50,503 nucleotides of DNA, from positions 1 through 50,503 of the forward strand of contig JAFKGK010000017.1 in NCBI GenBank assembly GCA_017307165.1, in the 5' to 3' direction. Each line of letters begins with the position of its first letter. The first letter of the stretch is position 1. Shown here one piece after another: positions 1-8,450 of this stretch. The notes beneath the pieces were generated by a model that was given only the letters and a program-made list of their open reading frames with translations, did no database searches and had not been told where the DNA came from. The position numbers and the translations under genes were made by a program. This DNA comes from Candidatus Melainabacteria bacterium (GTDB lineage Bacteria; Cyanobacteriota; Vampirovibrionia; Obscuribacterales; Obscuribacteraceae).

Positions 1-148
1 GCGCACCATCACTGAGGAATGGAGGCAGGACTACAACACGATCAGACCGCATGGATCGCTGGGAAGAATCGCACCTTCGGTATTCGCTCAGCAATTTCGA
101 GAACAGCAATTGTCTGCTTGACGTGGTACAAGAAAATGGGTGGGGTCA
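1..148 (+). mobile_element. Right end of an IS3-family insertion sequence
   Basis: The transposase reading frame is followed by about 27 bp ending in TGGGTGGGGTCA (137-148). Many IS3-family elements end in a G-rich tract plus TCA, the mirror of a TGACC-start left end. The boundary at 148 is therefore a guess from the terminal motif. The left end and any target duplication lie outside the window. Insertion here places the element 18 bp past the stop codon of the SDR gene. Confidence 0.6.
2..121 (+). CDS. IS3-family transposase, C-terminal end (cut by window edge)
   Basis: Reading from base 2, 39 codons run to a TGA at 119-121. The peptide contains EEWRQDYNTIRPHGSLG followed by a P-S-V-F segment. 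This is the standard C-terminal signature of the rve integrase core of IS3/IS2/IS407-type transposases, just after the catalytic glutamate of the DDE triad. The gene enters from the left edge, so whether the transposase is intact cannot be judged. It reads toward the convergent SDR gene and stops 45 bp before that gene's stop codon. Confidence 0.85.
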   Translation, partial: RTITEEWRQDYNTIRPHGSLGRIAPSVFAQQFREQQLSA

Positions 149-166
149 AAAGTATACAACGATCGC

Positions 167-967
167 CTAACCGATCGAACGCACCACGCCACCGTCGACG
201 CGCACGGAAGCACCAGTCGTCGCCGAAGCCAAAGGGCTGCAAAGATAAGCAATCAAATTAGCGACTTCCTCAGGCTTGGCCAATCTCTTGATCAAAGAGC
301 TGGGACGAGCCATCTCGATAAACTCACGCTCAAACTCAGCCTGTGATTTGGTCGCTTTGCCAGGCACATTCATCTTGTCGATAAAGTCTGCCACGCCTTC
401 CGAACCTGTCGGCCCCGGCAGCACAGAATTGACAGTAATACCAGTACCAGCCACACTCTCGGCGATACCACGGGCAATGCTGATCTGTGCAGTCTTGGTC
501 ATGCCATAATGCACCATTTCAGCCGGTATCTGTAGTCCTGACTCTGAGCTGACAAATATGATGCGTCCCCAATTTTTCTGCTTCATTCCCTTGAGATAGG
601 CGCGGCTCAGGCGCACTCCTGACATCACATTGACTTCAAAAAACCTCAGCCAATCTTCATCGGTTATAGCCTCAAACTCCTTGGGCTCAAATATGCCTAG
701 ATTGTTTACTAGTATGTCCACGGCATCCAGTTGCGCAACCAGCTTGGCGACGCCATCTGCACTGCCCAGGTCCAGGGCAATACCATGTACATCGGCTCCC
801 GAATGAGCCGTTTTGATCTTGGCTACAGCTTGATCGACGGTCTCTTGCTTGCGACCATTGATATAGACGATGGCGCCTTCGGCAGCTAGAGCGCTAGCAG
901 TTGCAAAGCCGATGCCCAGCGTAGATCCCGTAACCAGAGCCTTTTTGCCTTTGATCTGCAAGTCCAT
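167..967 (-). CDS. SDR-family oxidoreductase
   Basis: This is a short-chain dehydrogenase/reductase of 266 aa, the usual length for classical SDRs. It is an NAD(P)-dependent cytoplasmic oxidoreductase; its substrate cannot be read from sequence. Near the N-terminus is the cofactor motif TGSTLGIG (TGxxxGxG). Further on come the NNLG motif (the NNAG position), the catalytic Ser of VSSESG, and the YGMTK motif carrying catalytic Tyr and Lys. The family ending DGGVVRS is present. The ATG at 967 is preferred over the longer frame to 1039 because the SDR core begins right there and AAGGGAT precedes it. It lies 72 bp downstream of the NERD-UvrD helicase on the same strand but is probably a separate housekeeping gene. 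An IS3 end sits just beyond its stop. Confidence 0.9.
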   Translation of the reverse strand: MDLQIKGKKALVTGSTLGIGFATASALAAEGAIVYINGRKQETVDQAVAKIKTAHSGADVHGIALDLGSADGVAKLVAQLDAVDILVNNLGIFEPKEFEAITDEDWLRFFEVNVMSGVRLSRAYLKGMKQKNWGRIIFVSSESGLQIPAEMVHYGMTKTAQISIARGIAESVAGTGITVNSVLPGPTGSEGVADFIDKMNVPGKATKSQAEFEREFIEMARPSSLIKRLAKPEEVANLIAYLCSPLASATTGASVRVDGGVVRSIG

Positions 968-1039
968 AATAATCCCTTGGATAATTAGTCGAAGTAATGA
1001 TACTGCCCTTGAAGAGAGTAAGTCAGCGTATGCACCCAA

Positions 1040-2863
1040 TTATGAAGGATGCACGAAATCCAATGCGTCTACAGCTTTCCGCAAATCTTCAGACAACTCA
1101 GTACCGATTTTAGCAATAACATACAATTTTTCGGTTGCGCGAGTCATTCCAACATAAGACAATTTCCGATTTGCTTCCACATCATTCTTAGCCTGAGTCA
1201 AGCCACACAAAATTACGTTAGGAAATTCCAACCCTTTAGCACCATATACAGTGGATAAAATAACCCTTTGTTTTGCAGTTGCTAGACCTGATTTAGCTCC
1301 ATAATTGAATCTTTCATTTGCATTGTAAAAATCCAAATCAACATGCTTCCAATGTCGAGCGAGCATCTCACCACGATTCATACCATCCGTACCTGGATAG
1401 AGTACGGCGATTTTTTGATCCTGTGGCAGCGCAGTTATCCATTCCAATAACTTGGCAGTCGCTGTTTTTATCTCAAGTAATGTAGTTGCAACAAATTGAA
1501 CTTCAGGCTTTGGGCCGGTTCGCTTTGAAGATTCTGGAGATATTACAGAATGCTCGTCCTCTAAATCAGCCAGATCATCTACTTTTACTTCTTTACCTGC
1601 TAACAAAAACTTATTAGCTAAATTCAAAATCTCATTCGTGTTGCGATAATTGGTTCGCAAAATTCTTGTTCTGCCCTGGGCCTTAATACCAGCTTGACGC
1701 CAATTAAATTTACGTTTGTAGATATTCTGGGCCGCATCAGCGACTATAACCAAATCATCAGCACCCTCTTTCAACAAGCCTACAACAAAACGCAACTCAT
1801 CAGAAGTAAGATCTTGGGCCTCGTCAACTAATATAAGATCATACCTGGGACCGGCACCGGTCCCGACGCCCTGCAATGCGAGTTCGGTGATCTCATCCCA
1901 CTTGTTATCACCCACTGGCATCATCAACTTTGCGTCAGCAATCACATCTTTTTTTAGACTGTGTAAATGCGAGACCTCAATATTTACGTACTCCTTCAGC
2001 AGCACCCTGAGCTGTGCTGCTAAGGTTTGCGTAAAACAGGTTACTAAAATTTTCTTCTCAGGAGAAATTTGCGCGATCAACTTTGCCCGAAATACCAAAA
2101 TAAGAGTTTTTCCACTTCCCGCGACGCCTCTGATAACGCGATGTCCGTCACCGAGACTTTTAGCCATGGCCTCTTGCTGACGATCCATAACTTTAACGAC
2201 TTCTGCATTGTCGATGCTAAAAATTGCTAGTTTCTGATCTGGAGCTTTGAAAGCTGGGGAACTGATTACAATATCTGGTTGAATAATTCCTCTAAGCGTT
2301 TTATCTACGTTGGGAGAAATTTCATCGAACAAAATTGGCCCAATGATACGGGTAAAAGCACGCATCATTGCAGCTTCTCCGTTTCCGGAAATAGCAGCTT
2401 CGATCTCGTCTTTGTAAAGGCTGTTCTCTGCTGCAATTTCTTTCAATACTCCAATCTCTCTGGCCTCTTTTGATGTCACATTTATGAGGCACGATGCATA
2501 CCCAACCTTTAACCCCAATGGGTTCAGCAACGAATTTTCTGAAATGCGTGCTGTCAAGCTTTCAGCTAGTTTTTGCGCACGTAGAATCGGGTTAGCAACA
2601 ACGACACCATCTACGGTGTATGAAGGCTTACCTTTAAACATTAAAAAGGTAGAGCTTTTCGCATCGGCCACTTCAAGCAAACAGATACCACGCTCAGGCA
2701 TTAAAACTACCAAATGAGGTCTGGTTCCCGCAGGGTCAAAAAGTGGCTCATACCAAATGGTTGCAGAATCATCTAGTGCCATTTCCAGAGCACTAGCACA
2801 ACGCCTAATAGCAGACGGAACATCTGCTCGGCTCTTTAAATTATCGGGAATTAAGCGCCCCAC
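1040..2863 (-). CDS. NERD-domain UvrD/Rep-like SF1A helicase
   Basis: This 607-aa protein combines an N-terminal NERD-like nuclease-related region (about residues 35-130, with E-x-D near 39-43 and LLEVADAK) with a UvrD-type superfamily 1 helicase. Helicase motifs in order are Walker A GVAGSGKT (246-253), Walker B ILVDEAQD, the motif IV-type LRTNYRNTNEI, motif V VYGAKGLEF and motif VI YVGMTRA. ATP-driven 3'-5' unwinding is expected from the family. The start is GTG at 2863, preceded by GAGAG seven bases upstream. It begins 15 bp after the SF1B helicase gene, so the two are almost certainly co-transcribed. NERD-UvrD proteins are common in accessory and defence loci, so a DNA-defence or repair role is plausible but unproven. 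Whether the NERD active site is complete is unclear. Confidence 0.85.
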   Translation of the reverse strand: MGRLIPDNLKSRADVPSAIRRCASALEMALDDSATIWYEPLFDPAGTRPHLVVLMPERGICLLEVADAKSSTFLMFKGKPSYTVDGVVVANPILRAQKLAESLTARISENSLLNPLGLKVGYASCLINVTSKEAREIGVLKEIAAENSLYKDEIEAAISGNGEAAMMRAFTRIIGPILFDEISPNVDKTLRGIIQPDIVISSPAFKAPDQKLAIFSIDNAEVVKVMDRQQEAMAKSLGDGHRVIRGVAGSGKTLILVFRAKLIAQISPEKKILVTCFTQTLAAQLRVLLKEYVNIEVSHLHSLKKDVIADAKLMMPVGDNKWDEITELALQGVGTGAGPRYDLILVDEAQDLTSDELRFVVGLLKEGADDLVIVADAAQNIYKRKFNWRQAGIKAQGRTRILRTNYRNTNEILNLANKFLLAGKEVKVDDLADLEDEHSVISPESSKRTGPKPEVQFVATTLLEIKTATAKLLEWITALPQDQKIAVLYPGTDGMNRGEMLARHWKHVDLDFYNANERFNYGAKSGLATAKQRVILSTVYGAKGLEFPNVILCGLTQAKNDVEANRKLSYVGMTRATEKLYVIAKIGTELSEDLRKAVDALDFVHPS

Positions 2864-2878
2864 AGGAAAGCTCTCGAG

Positions 2879-5092
2879 TCAATTGGACCTTCTGTATCCG
2901 ATTATCGCACGCTCAATGACGTTTTTTGCATCGCCACTAACGATGGCAAAATAGCTTTCTGCAGAGCGACCGCCAACGACCATACTCTGGCCGTGACAAG
3001 ATACAAAAAATTGACTAGGTTTAACAATTTGCCCACCCAGAATTTTCCCCAAAACAGGATCTGAAATTAGCATTCGCTCATTAGTTTTGGGGAAATATGA
3101 AGGAACCCTGATATCTTGACAGCCCATTGTTCTAGCCAAATGGCAAATTTTGGGAAAGATTGAGGCAAAGCCATATGTCCAGTCAATTGTATTACAGGAC
3201 GGCAGGAAATCAGATACAGAAATAGTTCCGTCCTCTTGCAGCAATTGCAAAAGCTTGCGCGATGGTGATCTCCCAGAATGCTGAACCTCAATAAAATGTT
3301 TATCCAAAACAATAAAAAGCTTACCTTTGGTACGTGATATGGCTACGTTTATCAAACGCGAGGCCAACTCAGGATCATGGCCTGTAAGAGCACTCGCTTT
3401 TTGTTGCGGATACGCATCCACTAAATCAAAGATGACAAACTCTTTTTCAGCCCCCTGAAACCTATGCACGGTCGATACAAGTATGTCCGCCTTAAAACCA
3501 AAAGTACGTATCAGATTTTCCAAAAGGCGTGCCTGAGCAGCATAAGGAGTTATAACTGCAATCCGATTTGCACCTTGAGCAAGTAGGTTAGCGATTAAGC
3601 TGATTATAATTAGACAGTGATTGACATTAAGGCGAGAGAACGAATCGGGTCGATTTTCTTTTATACACGAAGACGCAAAATCAGACGTATCAACCAGAAC
3701 TATCGGTGCTCTCGGCTTAGGTGCAAACAATGCAAATTTGGATGCACGCCTAGTTGCGGATGGATCGGTGTTTAACTTGTTGCTGTAAGACAAGGCGCTA
3801 ACTAGGTTGCCAACCTGCTCTGGCATACGGTACTGAATGTCGAGCATAGTCACTCGCGAATCCGGCGATCCCCCATTTACTTTTGTCTTAATGCCAAACA
3901 TTTCAAAGGGATCCACATTTAGCCATTTCTGCGCCTCAGTCTCATCCGCCAGACAAACCGGAGGCAACTGGCGAAAATCACCAAAGAACAACAAGCGCTT
4001 CTCTGGTCTTCTCGCTGCTAAATAAACGAATGGAAAAGACAGCATACTGGCTTCATCCAATATGATGTTATTAATTGCTTCACGATGAAGTCGCTCATCC
4101 AAAACAAATTTGGCAGTTGTAGCCAAAATGACCTTTGCATCAATAAGTAATTGCTTTTCAGCCTGCGCCAAAATTTCTTGCAGCTCTTTTAGGCGCGACT
4201 TGATAGATGACAGTTCAGACTTTAAGCCAGAGCTGTTTACTCCACTATGTCGATTTCTCACAATGTTTCGTCTTCGCTCATTCAACTCTTCAAATTCACT
4301 TAGATGTGCCGGAAACTTGCGCCGCAAAACTCCATGAACAGTGAGATCAGGCCTACCTCTAACCGCAGCATTAGCTCCAGCACCAATCCGTAAGATCTTA
4401 CCTTCAGCCAGCTCAGCAGAATTTTTGAAACTATCAGCAATCTTTAGTGCCGCAACATCTACAGCAGCATTAGCATGAGCCAATATCATCGTTCTATCGC
4501 TCTGACCGGACAGCAAATAACAAAGCTGCGCGAGTGTTGCAGTTTTACCAGTTCCTGGAGGCCCCCAAACAAAATGAGACGATTGAGAAATACAAGCCTG
4601 AAGCGCAGCCAATTGGCTTTGATTTGCAACAAATCCATTTGCAATCAAGGCATTGACACTATCTTGAAACTGTCGTAACGAATAATCCACTTTGTGTGTA
4701 ACACAGTTAAATAAATAATTTGAATGAACATCTGAATGTTTCTCGTCGAGGAGTGCTTTCGCGGCTTTCAAAATATAGGTGAGATCAATTGACGCTTGAT
4801 AGAACCGGCCCCGCGGCAACTCTTCAGTAATTGCAACGAGTACATCGAAATCATTCTGCCCAATCCATTCGCCCTTATAGCGATTACCCAAGTTATCTCG
4901 AATAATTACTGGACTCTCAGCAGGAATATTCGTCGTAATTTCAGCCTTAAAACTATAGAGAAGCCCATCATTCGAAGTATCCAAGACTTGAGGCAAATTG
5001 AGATCAAACCACTTTGATTGATTTCGAAGCGCAGCTCGAATCTCACAATCCAATGCTAATTGCATAGATTCAATATGACTTGTGAGATCCAC
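2879..5092 (-). CDS. UPF1/Dna2-like SF1B helicase
   Basis: This 737-aa protein has a non-catalytic N-terminal region (about 1-160), then an AAA_11/AAA_12 helicase core. The core shows Walker A GPPGTGKT (177-184), a probable coiled-coil insertion (about 265-318), Walker B ILDEAS (344-349), GDFRQLPP, QYRMPEQVG, ITPYAAQ, STVHRFQGAEKE and INVAISRTKGK. This is the UPF1/SMUBP-2/Dna2 layout, with 5'-3' polarity by family. About 120 residues follow; they contain a weak H-x-Q...GGRS segment that only faintly recalls a phospholipase-D nuclease. The start is GTG at 5092, with GAGG seven bases upstream; an ATG at 5065 is the alternative. It is the first gene of a two-helicase operon with the NERD-UvrD gene. 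Confidence 0.85.
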   Translation of the reverse strand: MDLTSHIESMQLALDCEIRAALRNQSKWFDLNLPQVLDTSNDGLLYSFKAEITTNIPAESPVIIRDNLGNRYKGEWIGQNDFDVLVAITEELPRGRFYQASIDLTYILKAAKALLDEKHSDVHSNYLFNCVTHKVDYSLRQFQDSVNALIANGFVANQSQLAALQACISQSSHFVWGPPGTGKTATLAQLCYLLSGQSDRTMILAHANAAVDVAALKIADSFKNSAELAEGKILRIGAGANAAVRGRPDLTVHGVLRRKFPAHLSEFEELNERRRNIVRNRHSGVNSSGLKSELSSIKSRLKELQEILAQAEKQLLIDAKVILATTAKFVLDERLHREAINNIILDEASMLSFPFVYLAARRPEKRLLFFGDFRQLPPVCLADETEAQKWLNVDPFEMFGIKTKVNGGSPDSRVTMLDIQYRMPEQVGNLVSALSYSNKLNTDPSATRRASKFALFAPKPRAPIVLVDTSDFASSCIKENRPDSFSRLNVNHCLIIISLIANLLAQGANRIAVITPYAAQARLLENLIRTFGFKADILVSTVHRFQGAEKEFVIFDLVDAYPQQKASALTGHDPELASRLINVAISRTKGKLFIVLDKHFIEVQHSGRSPSRKLLQLLQEDGTISVSDFLPSCNTIDWTYGFASIFPKICHLARTMGCQDIRVPSYFPKTNERMLISDPVLGKILGGQIVKPSQFFVSCHGQSMVVGGRSAESYFAIVSGDAKNVIERAIIGYRRSN

Positions 5093-5212
5093 GGCCTAAC
5101 CTCAAAGGTACTTCTAAACTTGCAAACAATGATAACAACGAAAGAGCAGAGTGAATAGTTGTATTGACCAAGTGACTGCTACACTTAATCCTGCTATAAA
5201 CTGGAAGAAATT

Positions 5213-7804
5213 TTGGCAACAACCAATCTCCCCATCGACGCCGCCCTCCCCGAGCTCCTCGAACGTCTCGCCGCCCACGACACGGTCATACTCATCGCCG
5301 AGCCAGGCGCGGGCAAAACCACGCGCGTCCCGCCCGCGATCCTAGACGCTGGCCTCGCGCACAAGCAGATCATCCTCCTGCAGCCTCGCCGCGTAGCCGC
5401 CCGCGCCGCCGCCACATACATTGCCCAGGAGCGAGGCACCAGAGTCGGTGAAGAGATCGGCTACCAGGTCCGACACGAAAGCCGCATCAACAAAGACACG
5501 CGCATCATCGCCTGCACCCAGGGGGTCTTCCTCCGGCAGTTGCAATCCGATCCACTCCTCTCTAAGGTCGACGTTGTCATATTCGACGAGTTTCACGAAC
5601 GCTCTCTCGACGGTGACCTGGCACTGGCCCTGGTGCGTCAGGTACAAAAAGAGTTGCGCCCCGACCTCAAGATCATCATCAAGTCGGCCACGCTCGATGC
5701 GGATGCCATGCGGGGATACCTACCGGACGCACCACTCGTGCAAAGCGCTGGACGCGCCTATCCGGTCGAGATCGAGTACTTGCAAGCACAGTCGCGCGAG
5801 CCCATCAACAAGCAGATGCTGCAAGCCCTCAAATCCGCCTGCGATCGCACCGAGGGCCATATCCTGATGTTTTTGCCAGGAGTAGGAGAAATAAACAAAA
5901 CGGCCACAACGATAGGCGATTTTGCACATAGCAAAGATCTGGAGCTATACACACTCTATGGAGACATGCCCCTGGCCGACCAGCAGCGCGTTTTGGCGCA
6001 TTCGGGAACAAAGCGCAAGCTGATCCTCGCGACCAACGTGGCCGAGACCTCGCTCACCATACACGGTGTCACTCAAGTCATAGACTCAGGTCTCGCCCGT
6101 GTCAACAGACTAGATACAGCACTCGGGCTCAACCGTCTGGTACTAGAGCAGATCTCGCGGGCATCTGCCGATCAGAGAGCCGGTCGTGCCGGGCGGACCT
6201 CCAAAGGCCATTGCCTGAGACTCTGGCAAGAGTCGCAAAACAAGCACATGTCTGGCTATACATCACCAGAAATCGAGCGCGTCGATTTATCCGAGGCAGC
6301 CCTGCAACTTTTGTTCTGGGGCGAAACAAATCTCGCAGATTTTCCCTGGTTTCAAAAGCCACCAGCGCAGTCCCTTGCGCAAGCCTTGTCTTTGCTAGAC
6401 CTGCTAGGCGCGACCAACCAGGGAGCTATTACCGAGCACGGCAAGGCGATGGCCCAACTCCCGCTGCAGCCTCGCCTGGCTAAACTCATGTTACAAGGCG
6501 CCGCACTGGGCTGTCTGTCGCGCGCTGCGATCTGCGCAGCAATGCTGTCGGAGCGGGACCCGATCAAGAGACAGCAAAGCACCGACCGGCAAACACCCGC
6601 CACCAATCACAGCTCCGAATCAGACGTCCTTGACAGAGTCTGGGCTATTGAAAAATATCGCGATGACGGCCAGGTCTTTTCAATAGTTGGAGAGCTTTCT
6701 GCAAATGCCGCAAAAAACATACTCAGAGCCGCAGACCAATTACAAAAATTATTTAAGACCGACAGCCACCAGATAGAGCAACAAAACAAAAAAGACGACG
6801 ACACTCCACTACTCAAGGCCATCGCTCTCACCTTTATAGATCGCCTCTGCAAGCGCCGCTCTCCCAATAGCGAACGGGCCTTGATGGCCGGTGGCAGAGG
6901 CGTCAGGCTGGCTCCTGGCTCCGCTGTCGACAAGGCCGATCTCTTTGTCGCAGTCGAGCTCATAGAGACAGGCACGAGTGAGACATCGGTCAGACTGGCA
7001 TCAATAGTCGAGACTAGCTGGCTGCCACCAGAGAGCATCGTCACGCAGATCGAAGCCACCTTTGACCCACAAAAAGACAAGATCACCGCCTACAAACGCA
7101 CTCGATGCGAAGGCCTCATACTCCAAGAAACCATCGCGCCCCTGCCACCAGATGTAGACGCAGGTGCAGCTCTAGCCCGCGGACTGATCGAGTCTCGCTA
7201 CGATCTAGAGACATTGTTTAGCGATGCAGATCGCCAATTGATCGCACGTATCGCCTGCCTGCACGATGCCATACCCGAGGCTGGCCTACCGGATGCGACT
7301 CAGCTAGCCGATAGCTCATCTCCATTGTTTAGAGACCAGATCCTGCCTGAGTGGTGCTTTGGTGCCACCAGCGTGGCCGAGCTCAAAACTCGCACCTTTT
7401 CCTCCATCCTCCTCAACCAACTCGATCGCGCCCAACAAGCTCTCCTCGCTAGCGAGGCCCCGGAGACTATCACCGTCCCCAGTGGCTCCAAGATTGCCAT
7501 CCATTATGAGATCGGCAAGCCACCAGTGCTTGCCGTGCGCATCCAGGAAGTCTTTGGCATGGCCGCCACACCGCGCATCGCACATAACCGTGTCCCGGTG
7601 CTCATGCATCTTTTAGCACCAAACTACCGCGTGCAACAGATCACAGATGATCTGGCCAATTTTTGGGCCAACACATATGCCGACGTCAAAAAAGACCTCA
7701 AGGCCCGATATCCAAAGCACTCATGGCCGGACGATCCGATGCAGGCCGAGGCCATCAGGGGCGCAAAAAAACGCCCGACACCTGCTGATAAAACGCAAAA
7801 CTAG
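5213..7804 (+). CDS. hrpB: ATP-dependent RNA helicase HrpB
   Basis: This is a DEAH/RHA-type helicase of 863 aa, close to the usual HrpB length. Motifs are Walker A GAGKTT (32-37), the HrpB-specific DEFHERS (125-131) in place of DEAH, SAT (158-160), ATNVAETSLT and QRAGRAGR (321-328). The helicase-associated region follows. The end carries the HrpB C-terminal signature RYPKHSWPDDP. Its cellular substrate in bacteria is poorly defined; it is a cytoplasmic RNA/DNA-dependent ATPase. The start is TTG at 5213, preceded by GGAAGAAA. It is transcribed divergently from the SF1B helicase. The stop codon interlocks with that of the next gene, which points the other way. Confidence 0.95.
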   Translation: MATTNLPIDAALPELLERLAAHDTVILIAEPGAGKTTRVPPAILDAGLAHKQIILLQPRRVAARAAATYIAQERGTRVGEEIGYQVRHESRINKDTRIIACTQGVFLRQLQSDPLLSKVDVVIFDEFHERSLDGDLALALVRQVQKELRPDLKIIIKSATLDADAMRGYLPDAPLVQSAGRAYPVEIEYLQAQSREPINKQMLQALKSACDRTEGHILMFLPGVGEINKTATTIGDFAHSKDLELYTLYGDMPLADQQRVLAHSGTKRKLILATNVAETSLTIHGVTQVIDSGLARVNRLDTALGLNRLVLEQISRASADQRAGRAGRTSKGHCLRLWQESQNKHMSGYTSPEIERVDLSEAALQLLFWGETNLADFPWFQKPPAQSLAQALSLLDLLGATNQGAITEHGKAMAQLPLQPRLAKLMLQGAALGCLSRAAICAAMLSERDPIKRQQSTDRQTPATNHSSESDVLDRVWAIEKYRDDGQVFSIVGELSANAAKNILRAADQLQKLFKTDSHQIEQQNKKDDDTPLLKAIALTFIDRLCKRRSPNSERALMAGGRGVRLAPGSAVDKADLFVAVELIETGTSETSVRLASIVETSWLPPESIVTQIEATFDPQKDKITAYKRTRCEGLILQETIAPLPPDVDAGAALARGLIESRYDLETLFSDADRQLIARIACLHDAIPEAGLPDATQLADSSSPLFRDQILPEWCFGATSVAELKTRTFSSILLNQLDRAQQALLASEAPETITVPSGSKIAIHYEIGKPPVLAVRIQEVFGMAATPRIAHNRVPVLMHLLAPNYRVQQITDDLANFWANTYADVKKDLKARYPKHSWPDDPMQAEAIRGAKKRPTPADKTQN

Positions 7805-8313
7805 ACGCGCTTGAGATTTTTAAGCGTCTTGATTCGATCACCCAGGTCCTCCTTGGTGCAGATCTCGGTATAAAAATACCCGCAGACGGAGTCGACAAGC
7901 ACCAGGGGATATTCAAAGTCTTCTTCTTCGTCCATAAAATTGGCGGCACGTACCTTGTCAAACTCAGGCAAATCGCCTTCAGAGATGATCTCGCCATCCT
8001 CGTAGCGCGACTTCCACAGGCACTTTCCATCCTGCCACTCTTCGCCGGAGGCAAACATCGGCCCTTCCCAGACGGCACCTGCCACTACGCGCATGTTTTT
8101 GGAGAGCGAGGCGAGGAGGTCTTTGGTGATGATCTTATCGCTCTTGGTAAAAAAGACTGTCCAATCAGCCGAAATATCGGCAATGGTGTCGGCTTCACGA
8201 GTCGGGATCAAGTCCTGGGCCTGAGCCCAGTCATCTTCTTTGCGCTTGAGGCCGTCCAAAAACTCCTTGCGCTTGTTTTGAGGGCAGGCGACAAAACTAA
8301 AATTGAATCCCAT
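7801..8313 (-). CDS. Conserved hypothetical protein
   Basis: A 170-aa soluble, acidic protein with no recognised domain. It lacks a signal peptide and membrane segments. It has several aromatic-rich strands (DWTVFF, VWEGPMF, KCLWKSRYEDG) and an acidic DEEEDFEY stretch, giving the look of a small alpha/beta protein. ATG at 8313 has GGAG eight bases upstream, which supports real translation. It converges with hrpB, and both TAG stops are read from the same CTAG palindrome at 7801-7804. Function unknown. Confidence 0.75.
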   Translation of the reverse strand: MGFNFSFVACPQNKRKEFLDGLKRKEDDWAQAQDLIPTREADTIADISADWTVFFTKSDKIITKDLLASLSKNMRVVAGAVWEGPMFASGEEWQDGKCLWKSRYEDGEIISEGDLPEFDKVRAANFMDEEEDFEYPLVLVDSVCGYFYTEICTKEDLGDRIKTLKNLKRV

Positions 8314-8450
8314 TTAACCATCTCCATTTGCCAAATCATTGCCAATTTGTGACTCGATAATCATATCTGGTAAACGAATAGAAAGCATATAGATGTATGT
8401 TATGGTGTCGCCAGGGAGCAATCACTCAAACTCAGCCATAGGAGCCAGTT

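Noticed and set aside
1040..5092. Gabija, Mokosh or Zorya defence system
   Set aside because: The UvrD-like gene recalls GajB, but no OLD/TOPRIM partner is present. No clear PLD nuclease or kinase-helicase fusion (Mokosh) and no MotAB-like genes (Zorya) are seen.
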